DNA of 64,000 nucleotides from Mycobacterium sp. (lineage in GTDB: Bacteria; Actinomycetota; Actinomycetes; Mycobacteriales; Mycobacteriaceae), in the NCBI RefSeq assembly GCF_004298145.1, contig NZ_SCRH01000038.1:248001-312000 (forward strand). Direction: 5' to 3'. Positions within the stretch are counted from its first letter, which is position 1; every line of letters starts with the position of its first letter. Made by a program: the position numbers and the translations under genes. This document shows positions 46,820-55,638 of the stretch, piece after piece. The notes below the pieces were generated by a model. The model worked only from the letters and a program-made list of their open reading frames with translations. It had not been told where the DNA came from and did no database searches.

Positions 46820-47450
46820 CCCCGAACCGCAAGCGCTGCGCCGTGCAGGTGCGGCGCGACCGGTTCGGGGTCTCGCAACGCCGAGCCTGTGGTGGGCATC
46901 CACCGCTCCACGATGCGCCTGAAACCGTCGCCGGTGTGTCGGTGTCGCCGTCGGCGCGATGTCACCGATCCGTCCGAACGTCATCTGGGCGATGGACTTT
47001 CAGTTCGACACCACCGCCGACGGCCGCACCGTGAAAATGTTGAACGTGATCGACGAGTTCACCCGCGAAGCCCTCCTGATCCACATTGATCGATCCAGCG
47101 ACGCCGACGGTGTCGTCGATGCCTTGGATCGCCTAGCCCTCAAACATGGGGCGCCGCGCTACGTGCGTTTCGACAACGGTCCCGAGTTCGTGGCCCACGT
47201 GATCAGTGATTGGTGCCGATTCAATAGCGCCGGTTCACTTTTCATCGATCCCGGCTCGCCGTGGCAGAACGCCTGAATCGGGTCATTCAACGGCAGGCTC
47301 CGTGATGAACTGCTCAACTCGTGGCGCTTCGACTCGCTGCTCGAAGCCCGCGTGATCATCGAAGACCGGCGATGCGACTACAACATCAACCGACCCCACT
47401 CCGCCCACGGAGAACTCACCCCGGGCCGAGTTCGCTCTACAGTGGACCAC
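46800..47450 (+). pseudogene. Broken IS3-family transposase OrfB
   Basis: Pieces of OrfB lie in three frames: an N-terminal piece (R-D-R-F-G-V-S-Q-R-R-A-C) around 46855-46890, a short second frame near 46890-46945, and the rve integrase domain from about 46965. In that domain the catalytic D of W-A-M-D-F, the D of F-D-N-G-P-E-F and the E of F-N-G-R-L-R-D-E remain. A TGA at 47274-47276 replaces the tryptophan expected in N-A-W-I. The middle of the protein is deleted. It is non-functional. Confidence 0.8.
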
Positions 47451-47779
47451 GACCCACCAGCCCCAAGTCGCATAGCGACCACCAAGCGGGTCCCCCTCCC
47501 GGGAGGTCGGGCTCGGTGGCGATTTGGTCCGAAGCAGCACTGTCGTCGCCTTCCTGCGGTACCGCAAGGCCCACACACTCGATCGCCGCAAACCGTACCG
47601 GCAGGCACGTGATCCGGTGGTCTCCTACCGTTTGAAACTGGCACTCACCGCGGGAGCGGTATGGCTACTTCCAAAGGTCCGCGGCGTCGACCCCTCCGCT
47701 CTGACGGACCACGCTGTAGGAGGCGTCGTCCGATCGTTCGCGTGTGCCACGGCGCTCTCGGATGACTCACTGTCGGTCG
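47451..47779. other. Gap between IS remnant and SDR gene, nothing recognised
   Basis: About 330 bp without a convincing gene. An open frame on the plus strand from about 47524 has no ribosome site and runs into the opposite SDR gene. It may be part of a decayed gene disturbed by the IS insertion. Confidence 0.4.
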
Positions 47780-48526
47780 TCAGATGGCCCCATATCCGCC
47801 GTCGACCGGCATTGCAATACCGGTGATGAACGATGACTCGTCGCTGGCCAGGAAGAGCGCAGTGGCAGCAACTTCTTCGGGGCGGCCCAGGCGTCCAATC
47901 GGGGTCGCGGCGATGGCGGCTTTCATGATGGGGTGGTCCAACCCGACTCCGGCAACCATGGCGGTCTCGATCAGGCCGGGGCAGATCGCGTTGACGCGAA
48001 CTCCCGAACCCGCATACTCGACCGCTGCGACCCGCGTCAGACCGAGAATTCCTGTCTTCGTGGCGCTGTAGGCGGCGGCGCCTGGTACGCCGCCGAGTGC
48101 AGCGATCGAGGCGGTGTTGATGATCGAACCGCCGCCACCGGCCATCATGGCCGGAATGCTGTACCGGTGGCCGAGGAACACGCCGCGCAAGTTCACCGCG
48201 ACAACGCGATCGAAGTTGTCACTGCACATCTCAGCGGTACCCACCAGGGTGCCGTCCATTCCTGCGTTGTTGCACAGAATGTCGAGTCGTCCGAACCGGT
48301 TGATCGTCGCTTGGACCATGGCAGCTACGTCTTCCTCGATACTGACGTCGCAGTGGATCGCGAGGGCGGCATCGCCGAGTTCGGCGACGACCTCGCGTTC
48401 GCCGCCGGTGATGTCGGCTACCGCGACGCTGGCGCCTTCGCCGGCGAACGCGCGAGCCATCGCGTGACCCAGGCCGCCAGCCGCCCCGGTGATCAGAGCG
48501 ACCTTTCCTGCTAGCCGGGACCCCAT
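47780..48526 (-). CDS. SDR oxidoreductase, last gene of the 53.3-47.8 kb operon
   Basis: This 248-residue classical SDR has TGAAGGLGHAMA near residue 14, N-N-A-G-M, N-T-A-S-I and Y-S-A-T-K as the catalytic set, and P-V-D-G-G-Y near the end. The ATG at 48526 shares a base with the stop of the SnoaL-like gene (TGATG), so it is coupled to it. It probably oxidises or reduces an alcohol or ketone in the same pathway as the F420-type oxidoreductase upstream. The substrate is unknown. Confidence 0.88.
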   Translation of the reverse strand: MGSRLAGKVALITGAAGGLGHAMARAFAGEGASVAVADITGGEREVVAELGDAALAIHCDVSIEEDVAAMVQATINRFGRLDILCNNAGMDGTLVGTAEMCSDNFDRVVAVNLRGVFLGHRYSIPAMMAGGGGSIINTASIAALGGVPGAAAYSATKTGILGLTRVAAVEYAGSGVRVNAICPGLIETAMVAGVGLDHPIMKAAIAATPIGRLGRPEEVAATALFLASDESSFITGIAMPVDGGYGAI

Positions 48527-48903
48527 CAGGCACTGATCCCGGTGGCAAGGGTGGGGTCGTGCCAGTAAACCCGACCCCAGATCACCTGACCGTCGCGGAC
48601 TGTCCACTGTTCGAGGATCGTTGCGGTGGCTCCGGTGTGCAGTAGGTTGCATGAGATGACCGCTGCGACGGACTCGCCTTCGCTTATGACGCTCTCGATG
48701 GTCATCGTGGGCAGGTCGAGGACCTGCGTCGCGGCGTGGAACAACTCAGCGAATCCGGCCTTGCCTCGGTAGGTCTTGCCGTAGGGCAGGCAGGGTGGTT
48801 CGAAGAGTTCGAGGTCGTCATGGACGTATCCGAAGAAACCGTCCGTGTCGCCGGCCAGAGCCGCTTCGTACATCGCGCGAATGGCGTCTCCCGAGGTAAA
48901 CAT
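48526..48903 (-). CDS. SnoaL/NTF2-like protein
   Basis: This 125-residue protein has the alpha+beta cone pattern of the NTF2 superfamily: an early helix A-M-Y-E-A-A-L-A-G-D, Y-V-H-D-D-L-E-L-F-E, Y-R-G-K-A-G-F-A-E-L-F and a final W-T-V-R-D-G-Q-V. Members are isomerases, cyclases or binding proteins for small hydrophobic molecules, and the activity cannot be decided from sequence. It overlaps both neighbours by one base at TGATG junctions, showing strong coupling to the LLM and SDR genes. Confidence 0.78.
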   Translation of the reverse strand: MFTSGDAIRAMYEAALAGDTDGFFGYVHDDLELFEPPCLPYGKTYRGKAGFAELFHAATQVLDLPTMTIESVISEGESVAAVISCNLLHTGATATILEQWTVRDGQVIWGRVYWHDPTLATGISA

Positions 48904-49775
48904 CAGTCAGCTCCTTTGGCTACGAGCGCCGCCGATAGTCGGCGCAGTTCCTCCATGGGCACGTGGTCCCACGGTGCGGCCACCTGAATGCACACGTGGT
49001 CTGCACCGGCGTGCAGGTGGGCTTCGACACGACGCAGGACTGTCTCCTCGTCGCCCCAGGCGATAAGGGCGTCCACGAGCCGGTCGCTGCCGCCATCGGC
49101 GAAATCGGTGTCGTCGAATCCGAGGACGCGACGCCAGTTGTCTGCGTAGTTGGGTAGTTGCATATAGGTGGCGAGGAACTGCCGGCCGGCGGCGCGGGCG
49201 GTGTTTGAATCAGTCTCGAGGACCACCGTCTGCTCAGGGGCCAGTAGTTTGCCAGAACCCAATGCCTCGCGGGCGCGATGGGTGTGCTCGGGGGGCATGA
49301 GGTAGGGGTGCGACCCGCCGGCACGCTCGCGGGCAAGCGCGAGCATTCGCTGGCCGATCGCAGCGATGATTCGGCGCTCGATCGGGACAGGTACCGGCGC
49401 GCCATCGAGGCGGTCGAGGTAGTCGCGCATTGCTGCGAGCGGGCGATGGTACTGCTCGCCCACCACGGGTCCGTGGCTGACGCCGACGCCGAGCAGGAGT
49501 CGGCTCGGATGGGTGGTTTGGATCCTCGCGGCCTGCGCAGCGAGATCGGTGGCGTCTTCCATCCAGATGTTCACGATGCCGGTGGCGATGGGTATCGAGC
49601 GCGTCGCATCGAGCAGCGTCTGCGCCGCGTCGAGAGTGCCGGGATTAGCCCCGCCCGGAAGCCACAGAGCAGTGAAGCCAAGTTCCTCGAGTTCGGCTGC
49701 GCACGCGCGGGTCGCGCCGGGGTCGGCGAACCGCAGCCCGGCCGCCCATACACCGACCTTGCCCAGGTCGATCAT
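48903..49775 (-). CDS. LLM-class F420-dependent oxidoreductase
   Basis: This 290-residue protein has the TIM-barrel pattern of the luciferase-like monooxygenase superfamily: G-V-W near residue 7, F-T-A-L-W-L-P-G-G, I-A-T-G-I-V-N-I-W, and L-L-L-G-V-G-V-S-H. The H-P-S-R-L-L-L-G-V-G-V segment is typical of the actinobacterial F420-using branch. It likely reduces or oxidises its substrate with coenzyme F420. The ATG at 49775 overlaps the stop of the truncated DUF7064 gene (ATGA). The substrate is unknown, presumably shared with the SDR and SnoaL-like enzymes. Confidence 0.85.
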   Translation of the reverse strand: MIDLGKVGVWAAGLRFADPGATRACAAELEELGFTALWLPGGANPGTLDAAQTLLDATRSIPIATGIVNIWMEDATDLAAQAARIQTTHPSRLLLGVGVSHGPVVGEQYHRPLAAMRDYLDRLDGAPVPVPIERRIIAAIGQRMLALARERAGGSHPYLMPPEHTHRAREALGSGKLLAPEQTVVLETDSNTARAAGRQFLATYMQLPNYADNWRRVLGFDDTDFADGGSDRLVDALIAWGDEETVLRRVEAHLHAGADHVCIQVAAPWDHVPMEELRRLSAALVAKGAD

Positions 49776-50215
49776 TGCGTGACGAGTTTCTCGAAGAGGT
49801 CGATGTTGTTGCGCACCTGGGAGAACCCGTGCTGCAGCGCAGCGGCGACGGCGAGCCGGACGGGCTGGTTGTGCAGGCGATGGTTCATCGACACCTCAAT
49901 GTCGCACCAGCCCTGAATGTCGGTACCACGAACCTCAAGGCGAGCGATCTGGTCGGACCCCAGACACTGACGATGGCCGATCCACCCACCCCACCGCTCG
50001 CAGTCGATGAATAATGTCTCGCCGTCGTCGAGCAGGATCCGGTACTCGGCCTCGCACAGGTCGCAGTGGTAGTGGCCCGCGGGCTCGTTTTTGATCGGGA
50101 CCACCAGTTCCCGAGTATCCCCGGGCCACGAGGCATCGAGGCATCGACCAGCAAAGTTGTTTTGGTGGATCCGGATGCTGCCGGAACTCGGACAGGACCG
50201 GCCGCCGGTGCGCAC
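49772..50215 (-). CDS. Truncated DUF7064-like protein (C-terminal part only)
   Basis: The last 110 residues match the C-terminus of the protein at 51474-52463, including G-W-C-D-I-E-[VM]-S-M-N-H-R-L-H-N-Q-P-V-R. The N-terminal 200 residues are missing and the first 40 residues here look random. The start (GTG at 50215) is uncertain. The stop overlaps the LLM start in ATGA, so the 3' end is still in a coupled frame. This is either a relic of a tandem duplication or a short functional domain; I favour a relic. Confidence 0.55.
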   Translation of the reverse strand: MRTGGRSCPSSGSIRIHQNNFAGRCLDASWPGDTRELVVPIKNEPAGHYHCDLCEAEYRILLDDGETLFIDCERWGGWIGHRQCLGSDQIARLEVRGTDIQGWCDIEVSMNHRLHNQPVRLAVAAALQHGFSQVRNNIDLFEKLVTQ

Positions 50216-50373
50216 CCGCTAGGGTGGATCCGGGCGAGCCAGCCCTGCAGGGAACTGCGCGACACATTCGGATCGAGGCCGTGGAGGATGCCGTCAGCAC
50301 GGCGTTGATTGGAAACGATATTTTTCACGAGCACCTAATCGGTCGGGGTCGATTCGTCATGTGGATTGTGGTT

Positions 50374-51477
50374 TCATTCGCCGAGTACGGTGGCAGCGTC
50401 GAGGTCCTGAACCAGGTCGGCACTAGATTCGATCATGGCAGCGAACATGGCATCGCCACGCTCCGTCTGCTCGATCATGACGGACGCACCAGCAAGCAGT
50501 AGGAACGGATATAGCGAGCCTGCACGCAAGGCGCCCAAGCACTGAGCGAACGAGAAGTCCGTGATGCCAGCGCTGAGCAGGCCATCGTGGTACTGATGCA
50601 GTAGCTCGTCCTGGTGTTCGCGCCGAGTAACCGAAGTAAAGCAGCTACCTAAGAACATGCACAGGTCGATCAGAGGCGGACCCAACCGTACCGCCTGCCA
50701 ATCTAGGACTGCGGCACGCAAGCCGGTGCCAGTATCTTGAAATAGCAGGTTGTCCAGCCGGTAGTCACCGTGCATAAGTGAGTGCGGCCGGGTCCAAGCG
50801 CGGACGGGATACTCGGGGGCCTGCGGCAGGAGCTGCTCCACCAACCGCAGATGCTCGGAACTGATTCGCGGCCCAAACCGTTCCCGGAACGGCGCCAGTG
50901 CAGCTGGCATCTGATCGAAGAGAAATTGTGTGCGGCCAGGATCGGCAAGCCAGCCGTAGGCAGCAAGTCGCTGATCGCCCCAGAATGGTGCGTGCAGATT
51001 TACCAGCTCGGCCACCCCGGCACGGGCCTGCTCGAACGTGCCGCCATGCACCACGTCGCCGACTCGCCAATCCGCGGAGAGATCCTCGATCAACAACGTG
51101 AAACGCCCGGTAGCGGGATCGATGTCACCCCAATACAGCCGCGGTGCACTAACTGCAACCCGCGGAAGGATCTTTTGGTAAAACCGGACCTCGGCCTCAT
51201 AGGCTCCCATGGCGGTCCCCAGCTGCCGACTGCCGCTATCCGATGACGGCAACTTGACGATCAGCGACCGGGGAGCGTCGTGCGCGGTCGGCCGATAATC
51301 TAGCTCAGCGCGCACGACTAGCCCAAACTGCCCGGTGCCGAACACCTCTGCGCGTGCCTTGGACACAGACGTCACGGTGTCTATCACTTCCCCGGTTCGC
51401 AGTGCCGCGGTGAACCACTCGGCGGTCAGATGTTCCGTCGAATCCACCATTGCCGGGGCGGCCATAGTCTTGCTCAT
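50374..51477 (-). CDS. Phosphotransferase (APH/choline-kinase-like)
   Basis: This 367-residue protein has the kinase-like catalytic loop HGDYRLDN at about 236-243 and V-L-D-W-Q-A at about 257-262. These are the same spacings as in the N-terminal half of the fusion protein at 1512. It should use ATP to phosphorylate a small hydroxylated molecule. Its ATG at 51477 overlaps the stop of the DUF7064 gene (ATGA). The tight link to a DUF7064 partner in both places suggests one two-component activity. The substrate is unknown. Confidence 0.85.
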   Translation of the reverse strand: MSKTMAAPAMVDSTEHLTAEWFTAALRTGEVIDTVTSVSKARAEVFGTGQFGLVVRAELDYRPTAHDAPRSLIVKLPSSDSGSRQLGTAMGAYEAEVRFYQKILPRVAVSAPRLYWGDIDPATGRFTLLIEDLSADWRVGDVVHGGTFEQARAGVAELVNLHAPFWGDQRLAAYGWLADPGRTQFLFDQMPAALAPFRERFGPRISSEHLRLVEQLLPQAPEYPVRAWTRPHSLMHGDYRLDNLLFQDTGTGLRAAVLDWQAVRLGPPLIDLCMFLGSCFTSVTRREHQDELLHQYHDGLLSAGITDFSFAQCLGALRAGSLYPFLLLAGASVMIEQTERGDAMFAAMIESSADLVQDLDAATVLGE

Positions 51478-52463
51478 CGAGCCAGCACCTCGAAAAGGCC
51501 GACGCGGTCCCTTGCCTGGGTGACGCCCTGCTTCAGCGCCGCGGCGACCGCGAGCCGCACCGGCTGGTTGTGCAACCGGTGGTTCATCGACATCTCGATA
51601 TCACACCATCCGGTGATATCCTCGCCGCGGACCTGGAAATGACCAAGTTGATCGGATTCCAGGTAGTTGCCGTGACCGAACATCCAGCCGCCGACTGGCT
51701 CGCAATCGATGATGACTGTCTCGCCGCCGGCGAGCTGCCAGGTGACCGTGGCGTTGCGCGCCGTGACGTTGTCGGGCTCGATCCCGATCACGATATCGAG
51801 GAGTTCTGCTTGGTATCGTTTGCCGTTTCGGATGACGTAGCCGCCAGAAACCAGGTCCTGGTTACCCAGCATGGTCGCCGATGAGAATGAGAATTGGGGA
51901 CCGGCTGTTCCGACTACCCACCGGTGCCCGGTCAGGTACTCCCAATCTCGAGGTCCCCATGAATGGTCGCGGTGGAACATCCCGTCAACATCGATGATTT
52001 GCTCGCCTATCCGTACGTTGCCAGTAACTCGGCCGGAAGTCTCAAAGTGCGCTGCCGCCATCTCGGCTTCGACGTGCCCACCTGTGCCTTGCTCCCATAC
52101 CTCGTCCATCGGGTAGAAGTCCTGGTACCGCAGGTGTAGCTCCGTGTTGTCGTCGGCGAAATCGATTGAACCTCTCCGCTCATCGAGCGCCCGCATGCTT
52201 TGTCCGCCGGATGCGAGGCCACGTGCATCACGGTCGTCGGCTGTAAGCGGCAATCCGTGTACGTCGGTGAGGTAGCGGTACCCTTCCCCAGTCATCAGCC
52301 CGTGCCAGTAGTTCGCCTTGTGTTGGTTGGGTATATGGCCAACTCGCTGGAGTCCGCCGATCTGCTGGCGCTCGTCCCACCAGATAAAGATTTGGCTTTC
52401 CTGCCACAGGTGGTCGTCCCCTGGAATGTGGGCACCTTCGTCGACAAACGAAAACCGACTCAT
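51474..52463 (-). CDS. DUF7064-like protein (hydroxyneurosporene-synthase-like fold)
   Basis: This 329-residue protein has D-G-M-F-H-R-D-H-S-W-G-P-R-D-W near residue 165, matching the D-H-S-W-G-V-R-D-W of the fusion protein at 1512. It has beta-rich flanking segments (Q-E-S-Q-I-F-I-W-W, H-L-R-Y-Q-D-F-Y). This fold resembles CrtC-type hydratases and lipocalin-like domains, but its activity is not known. AGGAG precedes the ATG at 52463. It is followed by the phosphotransferase with an ATGA overlap. Confidence 0.78.
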   Translation of the reverse strand: MSRFSFVDEGAHIPGDDHLWQESQIFIWWDERQQIGGLQRVGHIPNQHKANYWHGLMTGEGYRYLTDVHGLPLTADDRDARGLASGGQSMRALDERRGSIDFADDNTELHLRYQDFYPMDEVWEQGTGGHVEAEMAAAHFETSGRVTGNVRIGEQIIDVDGMFHRDHSWGPRDWEYLTGHRWVVGTAGPQFSFSSATMLGNQDLVSGGYVIRNGKRYQAELLDIVIGIEPDNVTARNATVTWQLAGGETVIIDCEPVGGWMFGHGNYLESDQLGHFQVRGEDITGWCDIEMSMNHRLHNQPVRLAVAAALKQGVTQARDRVGLFEVLAR

Positions 52464-52488
52464 ACGCGATTTCTCCTACCTAGATCCT

Positions 52489-53328
52489 TTAGAGCGCGAA
52501 TACTTTTCGGTATAACCGCTCTCGTAATAGGGCGGGGACGAGCTGGTGTGTTGCGGTGAGCGCCCGAGCATCGAGCCCCACCAGGTACCGAGCCTTCGGG
52601 TGCGGGGTCGTGACAACTTTGACAATGACTTCCGCTACCGCGTCCGGAGACGACTGCGTCCGACCGTTAGCACGCATCAGGTTCTTGAGCCGTTCATAGG
52701 CACATGCGTAGCGCGAGCCTTGATGGAAGTGCTCATCGACCCAGAAACCCTTGTCGTAGATGGCGGTATCGACGTTGCCCGGTTGAACCGAACTGACACG
52801 GATTCCATCTCGTGCGGTCTCTACCCGCAGCGCTGCAGTCATCGCTTCGAGCGCATGTTTGGATGCTTGGTAGCCGCCCAGCAACGGCAGCATGATCCGG
52901 CCTTCGGCTGAGGACACGTTGACGATCCGTCCACCGCCGCGCGCCCGCATGTGCGGCACCGCAAGCCGGGCTAGACGTATTGGCGCCACCGTGTTGACCG
53001 CCAGGATGGACAGCAGGTCCTCATCAGAAGTCTCCTCGATGGCGGCGACTGCGTTGATACCGGCGTTGTTAACCAGAACCGACGGTCGCCGATGTGCGAT
53101 GAGCCGCGCGCAGGCCGCAGTATCAGTCACTTCTAGCAGCTCGGTATCAACTTCGACTCCGACGCCACGGGCCGCGTCGTGGACCGCACGCGCCTTATCC
53201 TCGGATCGCACGGTTGCCGTAACCGCAAATCCCGAACGCGCCAGCCGCAGGGCACACGCCAACCCGATCCCGGTATTGGCGCCGGTGACCAGTGCATCGC
53301 GCTCGCCCGCCGCATGCACCTCGGCCAT
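52489..53328 (-). CDS. SDR oxidoreductase, first gene of the operon
   Basis: This 279-residue short-chain dehydrogenase has TGANTGIGLACA near residue 16, N-N-A-G-I, N-V-S-S-A and Y-Q-A-S-K-H, a full catalytic set. The final 80 residues resemble the retinol/steroid-dehydrogenase-like branch. I chose the ATG at 53328 with AGAGGTG upstream; the frame is open to 53376 but runs through the operator region. It begins the leftward operon that continues to 47780 and is controlled by the two boxes at 53350-53392. Confidence 0.86.
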   Translation of the reverse strand: MAEVHAAGERDALVTGANTGIGLACALRLARSGFAVTATVRSEDKARAVHDAARGVGVEVDTELLEVTDTAACARLIAHRRPSVLVNNAGINAVAAIEETSDEDLLSILAVNTVAPIRLARLAVPHMRARGGGRIVNVSSAEGRIMLPLLGGYQASKHALEAMTAALRVETARDGIRVSSVQPGNVDTAIYDKGFWVDEHFHQGSRYACAYERLKNLMRANGRTQSSPDAVAEVIVKVVTTPHPKARYLVGLDARALTATHQLVPALLRERLYRKVFAL

Positions 53329-53349
53329 CCCGGACACCTCTCTGTCGTT

Positions 53350-53392
53350 GCGAACAGGTGTACGCAAGTGCGCCACGCGAACATGTGTACGC
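53350..53392. promoter_or_regulatory. Two tandem 16-bp operator boxes
   Basis: The 16-mers at 53350-53365 and 53377-53392 are GCGAACA-[GT or TG]-type copies differing at one base, spaced by 27 bp. Each is an imperfect palindrome with 12 of 16 symmetric positions. They fill the 71-bp gap between the SDR and TetR genes, so they should be bound by the TetR protein and control both directions. Confidence 0.6.
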
Positions 53393-53399
53393 TAGCTTG

Positions 53400-54065
53400 G
53401 TGGCCAAGTCAAGCCGTGCCCTTCGGCGGGGCGAACTCAACAAGAAGCTGATCATCGACGCGGCGCTGCGCGTGGCCGACGCACATGGGCTGGAAGCTGT
53501 CACGATGCGCCGCATCGGCGAGGAACTCGGCGCATCTGCCACCGGTCTCTACCGACACGTGAACACCCGTGAGGAGATCGTGGACGGACTGATTGACCGG
53601 GCACTGGGGTCGGTCACGACCGATACTGACTCCGGTCAGCCGTGGGATACGCAACTGCGGCACGCTTTCCTGGCGATCCATCGCGCCCTACTCGGCCACC
53701 CGGGGCTGACTGCTGTGCTATCCACTCAGCCTGTCAGCACCGTCCGCGCGATGCGGTCAGCCGAGCAGATGCTCGCGGTCTTGCGTGGAGCAGGATTCGC
53801 GCCTGACACAGCCATCGCGGCCGTCGCGGCACTGCAGAGTTACACATTCGGCTTCACCGTGCAGCAGCGAGCGCGCACGGCTGCGAACCCCAGTAATCAC
53901 CTGACCGCGTTGCAGGCACTGCCCGAATCCGACTTCCCTCATATCCATGAACTCGCGGCCGATTTCGGTGCGTGGACCACGGAAAAGCACTTCGAAACCG
54001 GACTCGATTGGCTGTTGGCAGCGATCGGCAACGACCATTGCAACGGTGATAATGCGCGAAAGTGA
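53400..54065 (+). CDS. TetR-family regulator of the 53.3-47.8 kb operon
   Basis: This 221-residue protein has a TetR helix-turn-helix (L-I-I-D-A-A-L-R-V-A-D-A-H-G-L near 17-31 and G-A-S-A-T-G-L-Y-R-H-V-N-T-R near 45-58). The C-terminal domain has a F-G-F-T-V-Q-Q segment, like the TetR-C tetracycline-type branch. I chose the GTG at 53400; frames upstream cross the operators. It is divergent from the seven-gene operon and is its likely repressor. The ligand is unknown. Confidence 0.84.
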   Translation: MAKSSRALRRGELNKKLIIDAALRVADAHGLEAVTMRRIGEELGASATGLYRHVNTREEIVDGLIDRALGSVTTDTDSGQPWDTQLRHAFLAIHRALLGHPGLTAVLSTQPVSTVRAMRSAEQMLAVLRGAGFAPDTAIAAVAALQSYTFGFTVQQRARTAANPSNHLTALQALPESDFPHIHELAADFGAWTTEKHFETGLDWLLAAIGNDHCNGDNARK

Positions 54066-55188
54066 GTGGCGCCGCCCGTCAAATGGGGCATTGTTTTCTC
54101 CGATGGCCGTTTGGATGCCAGCTCATGGCAACGAAGGGGGTGGCGACAACTCCGTGGTGATGGCGAAACCACCAGATGTTGATCTCCCGCATCGCTCATG
54201 TCCTTAGTTCAAAGCAGGCCGCAGTTAGCGCTTGAACGCGGTTGGGCACTCCTGGGCACCCGCCGTTTCAGTTGGCCATCGTTCCGGCGAAGCCGGACCA
54301 CAGCAGTTTGGTGATCCGCTCGGGAACGTTCTCCTCCGAGTTGCCGCCGATCAAGGCATGGAGGGCGTACGCGGGGTGGATGCCGAACGTCGCCAGTGCG
54401 ACAGCTTGGCCATCGAGATCAATGTGATTCCAATTCGACGTCGCCTTCTCACTGGATGCGGCGATCTCCCGCAGCCTGGCTCCGAGCCGCGCTCGATAGA
54501 ACGGCCGGCCTGCGATGGGGGTTAGTGGACAGGGCGATGCCCAGCAAGGGATGCCATCTCGGGCAACCCCCCGGGGCCATCTCGGCGTCTCCACGCCCAC
54601 TGAGCCCTTGCCGCACGGAGCCTTTCGATTCCACAGGCACACCCGCCGGCAGCCCGCGACGCTAGGTGGGACGCCAGCGGAGGTGGGCTCGTCGAGGGCG
54701 GGCGATCTGGGCGCCCCCCATACCACTCGCGGGCGCTCAACGCGAAGCTGAAGCGCCCCAGCGGCTCCCTGAATCTAGGCAACCAAGGTGCGCAGCGGCC
54801 CCGCATCCGCCCGGCCACTGAACGTTCAGCTGACAGTCTCGTCAGAGGCCTTCGGCAGCAACGTGGAGAAAAAGCTTTGGGGCGTGATACGGCACGACTA
54901 TGCGCCACAGCGCTGCAGCAACGGCGAAGGCGGTGGCCTACACGGGCTTACCCTGCGCCATTGCGGGCGAACGCATATCCAACCGAGGGTAGAACACCGA
55001 ACAATCCGGTACCGATGATCGAGATTTACCTCTATTGCTGATTGCGGAGGCTCGGCGCCGACACTAGTAGCCAACTGCGTCGACTGCGCGAGCGAAGGGG
55101 TCAGCATGCTCCAGCTGACCGCGACCTCGGTCGGGTCGAAGTCGCGGTGTGGGGTCGGGATGAGGAAGGTGGCCGTGGCGCCCTGGGT
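54066..55188. other. 1.1-kb gap with only gene remnants
   Basis: No complete gene is convincing in this stretch. The plus- and minus-strand open frames lack ribosome sites and have arginine- or proline-rich, random-looking composition. The only coding-like part is the TetR remnant at 54268-54475. The region looks like decayed DNA at the right border of the second accessory block, just before the backbone PPOX gene. Confidence 0.5.
54268..54475 (-). pseudogene. C-terminal remnant of a TetR-type regulator
   Basis: The minus strand encodes about 65 residues ending in E-N-V-P-E-R-I-T-K-L-L-W-S-G-F, after an F-G-I-H-P-A-Y-A-L-H-A-L segment. This resembles the end of TetR ligand-binding domains. 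The frame upstream is random and no DNA-binding part is found. It is probably the leftover of a deleted gene. The identification is by pattern only. Confidence 0.4.
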
Positions 55189-55569
55189 TCAAACCGCTTT
55201 CAGCTCGAGCCCCACGTTGTTCTCCATGCCTCCGCGCAGCTTGCTGAAGAAGTTGAACACTTTTCCCACGACGCCGTAACGCTTGCCGACCGCGTCGTAG
55301 ACGGCGGCGTTCTGCGACTTGTCGAGGATGACGGCGGTCCCCTCGACGGCCTCACTGGTCGGGCGGCCGTTCATGGTGCAGGTGGCCAGCGTGACGCGGG
55401 GCGTGTTGCGGATTCGCTTGACCTTCCACGATTTTTCCTGGGTGATGACCAGGAGTCGGTCTTGGTCCAAGGCCGCCCAGATCGGCGTCGGCTTGGGCTT
55501 GCCGTCCTTGGTGAACGTGGTCAGCAGGATGTATTGCGCCTTGGCGAGATCGGCGAAGGTCGGTGTCAC
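55189..55569 (-). CDS. PPOX-class F420-dependent oxidoreductase (Rv2061c-like)
   Basis: This 126-residue protein has the split-barrel flavin/F420-binding pattern: I-L-L-T-T-F-T-K-D-G-K-P-K-P-T-P-I-W near residue 14 and V-K-R-I-R-N-T-P-R-V-T-L-A near 50. Size and motifs fit the PPOX F420 branch, and its place on the cobN side of the interval fits Rv2061c. It should reduce a small substrate with F420H2. The start is GTG at 55569. It is divergent from the DUF1214 operon and separated from cobN by that operon. Confidence 0.82.
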   Translation of the reverse strand: MTPTFADLAKAQYILLTTFTKDGKPKPTPIWAALDQDRLLVITQEKSWKVKRIRNTPRVTLATCTMNGRPTSEAVEGTAVILDKSQNAAVYDAVGKRYGVVGKVFNFFSKLRGGMENNVGLELKAV

Positions 55570-55638
55570 GGTGTCAACCTACCGCTGCGCGGACTCAACG
55601 TTGACATTCTCAGCACCCAGCTGACATAGTCATGACAC

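Larger units (their letters stand above)
46483..47450 (+). mobile_element. Decayed IS3-family insertion sequence
   Basis: The region holds an intact-looking OrfA and a broken OrfB of an IS3-type element. The 8-bp sequence GTGGTCCA at 46483-46490 is matched inverted at 47443-47450, close to both expected ends, so I use these as tentative limits. True terminal repeats may reach further out. An intact element of this family is about 1.2-1.5 kb, so this copy of about 970 bp has lost part of OrfB. Confidence 0.75.

Noticed and set aside
47524..47826. 100-residue plus-strand open frame after the IS remnant
   Set aside because: No ribosome site, overlaps the SDR gene on the other strand, and no recognised motif.
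54500..55180. Several open frames in the decayed gap
   Set aside because: Proline- and arginine-rich, mutually overlapping on both strands, no start signals; treated as remnants.
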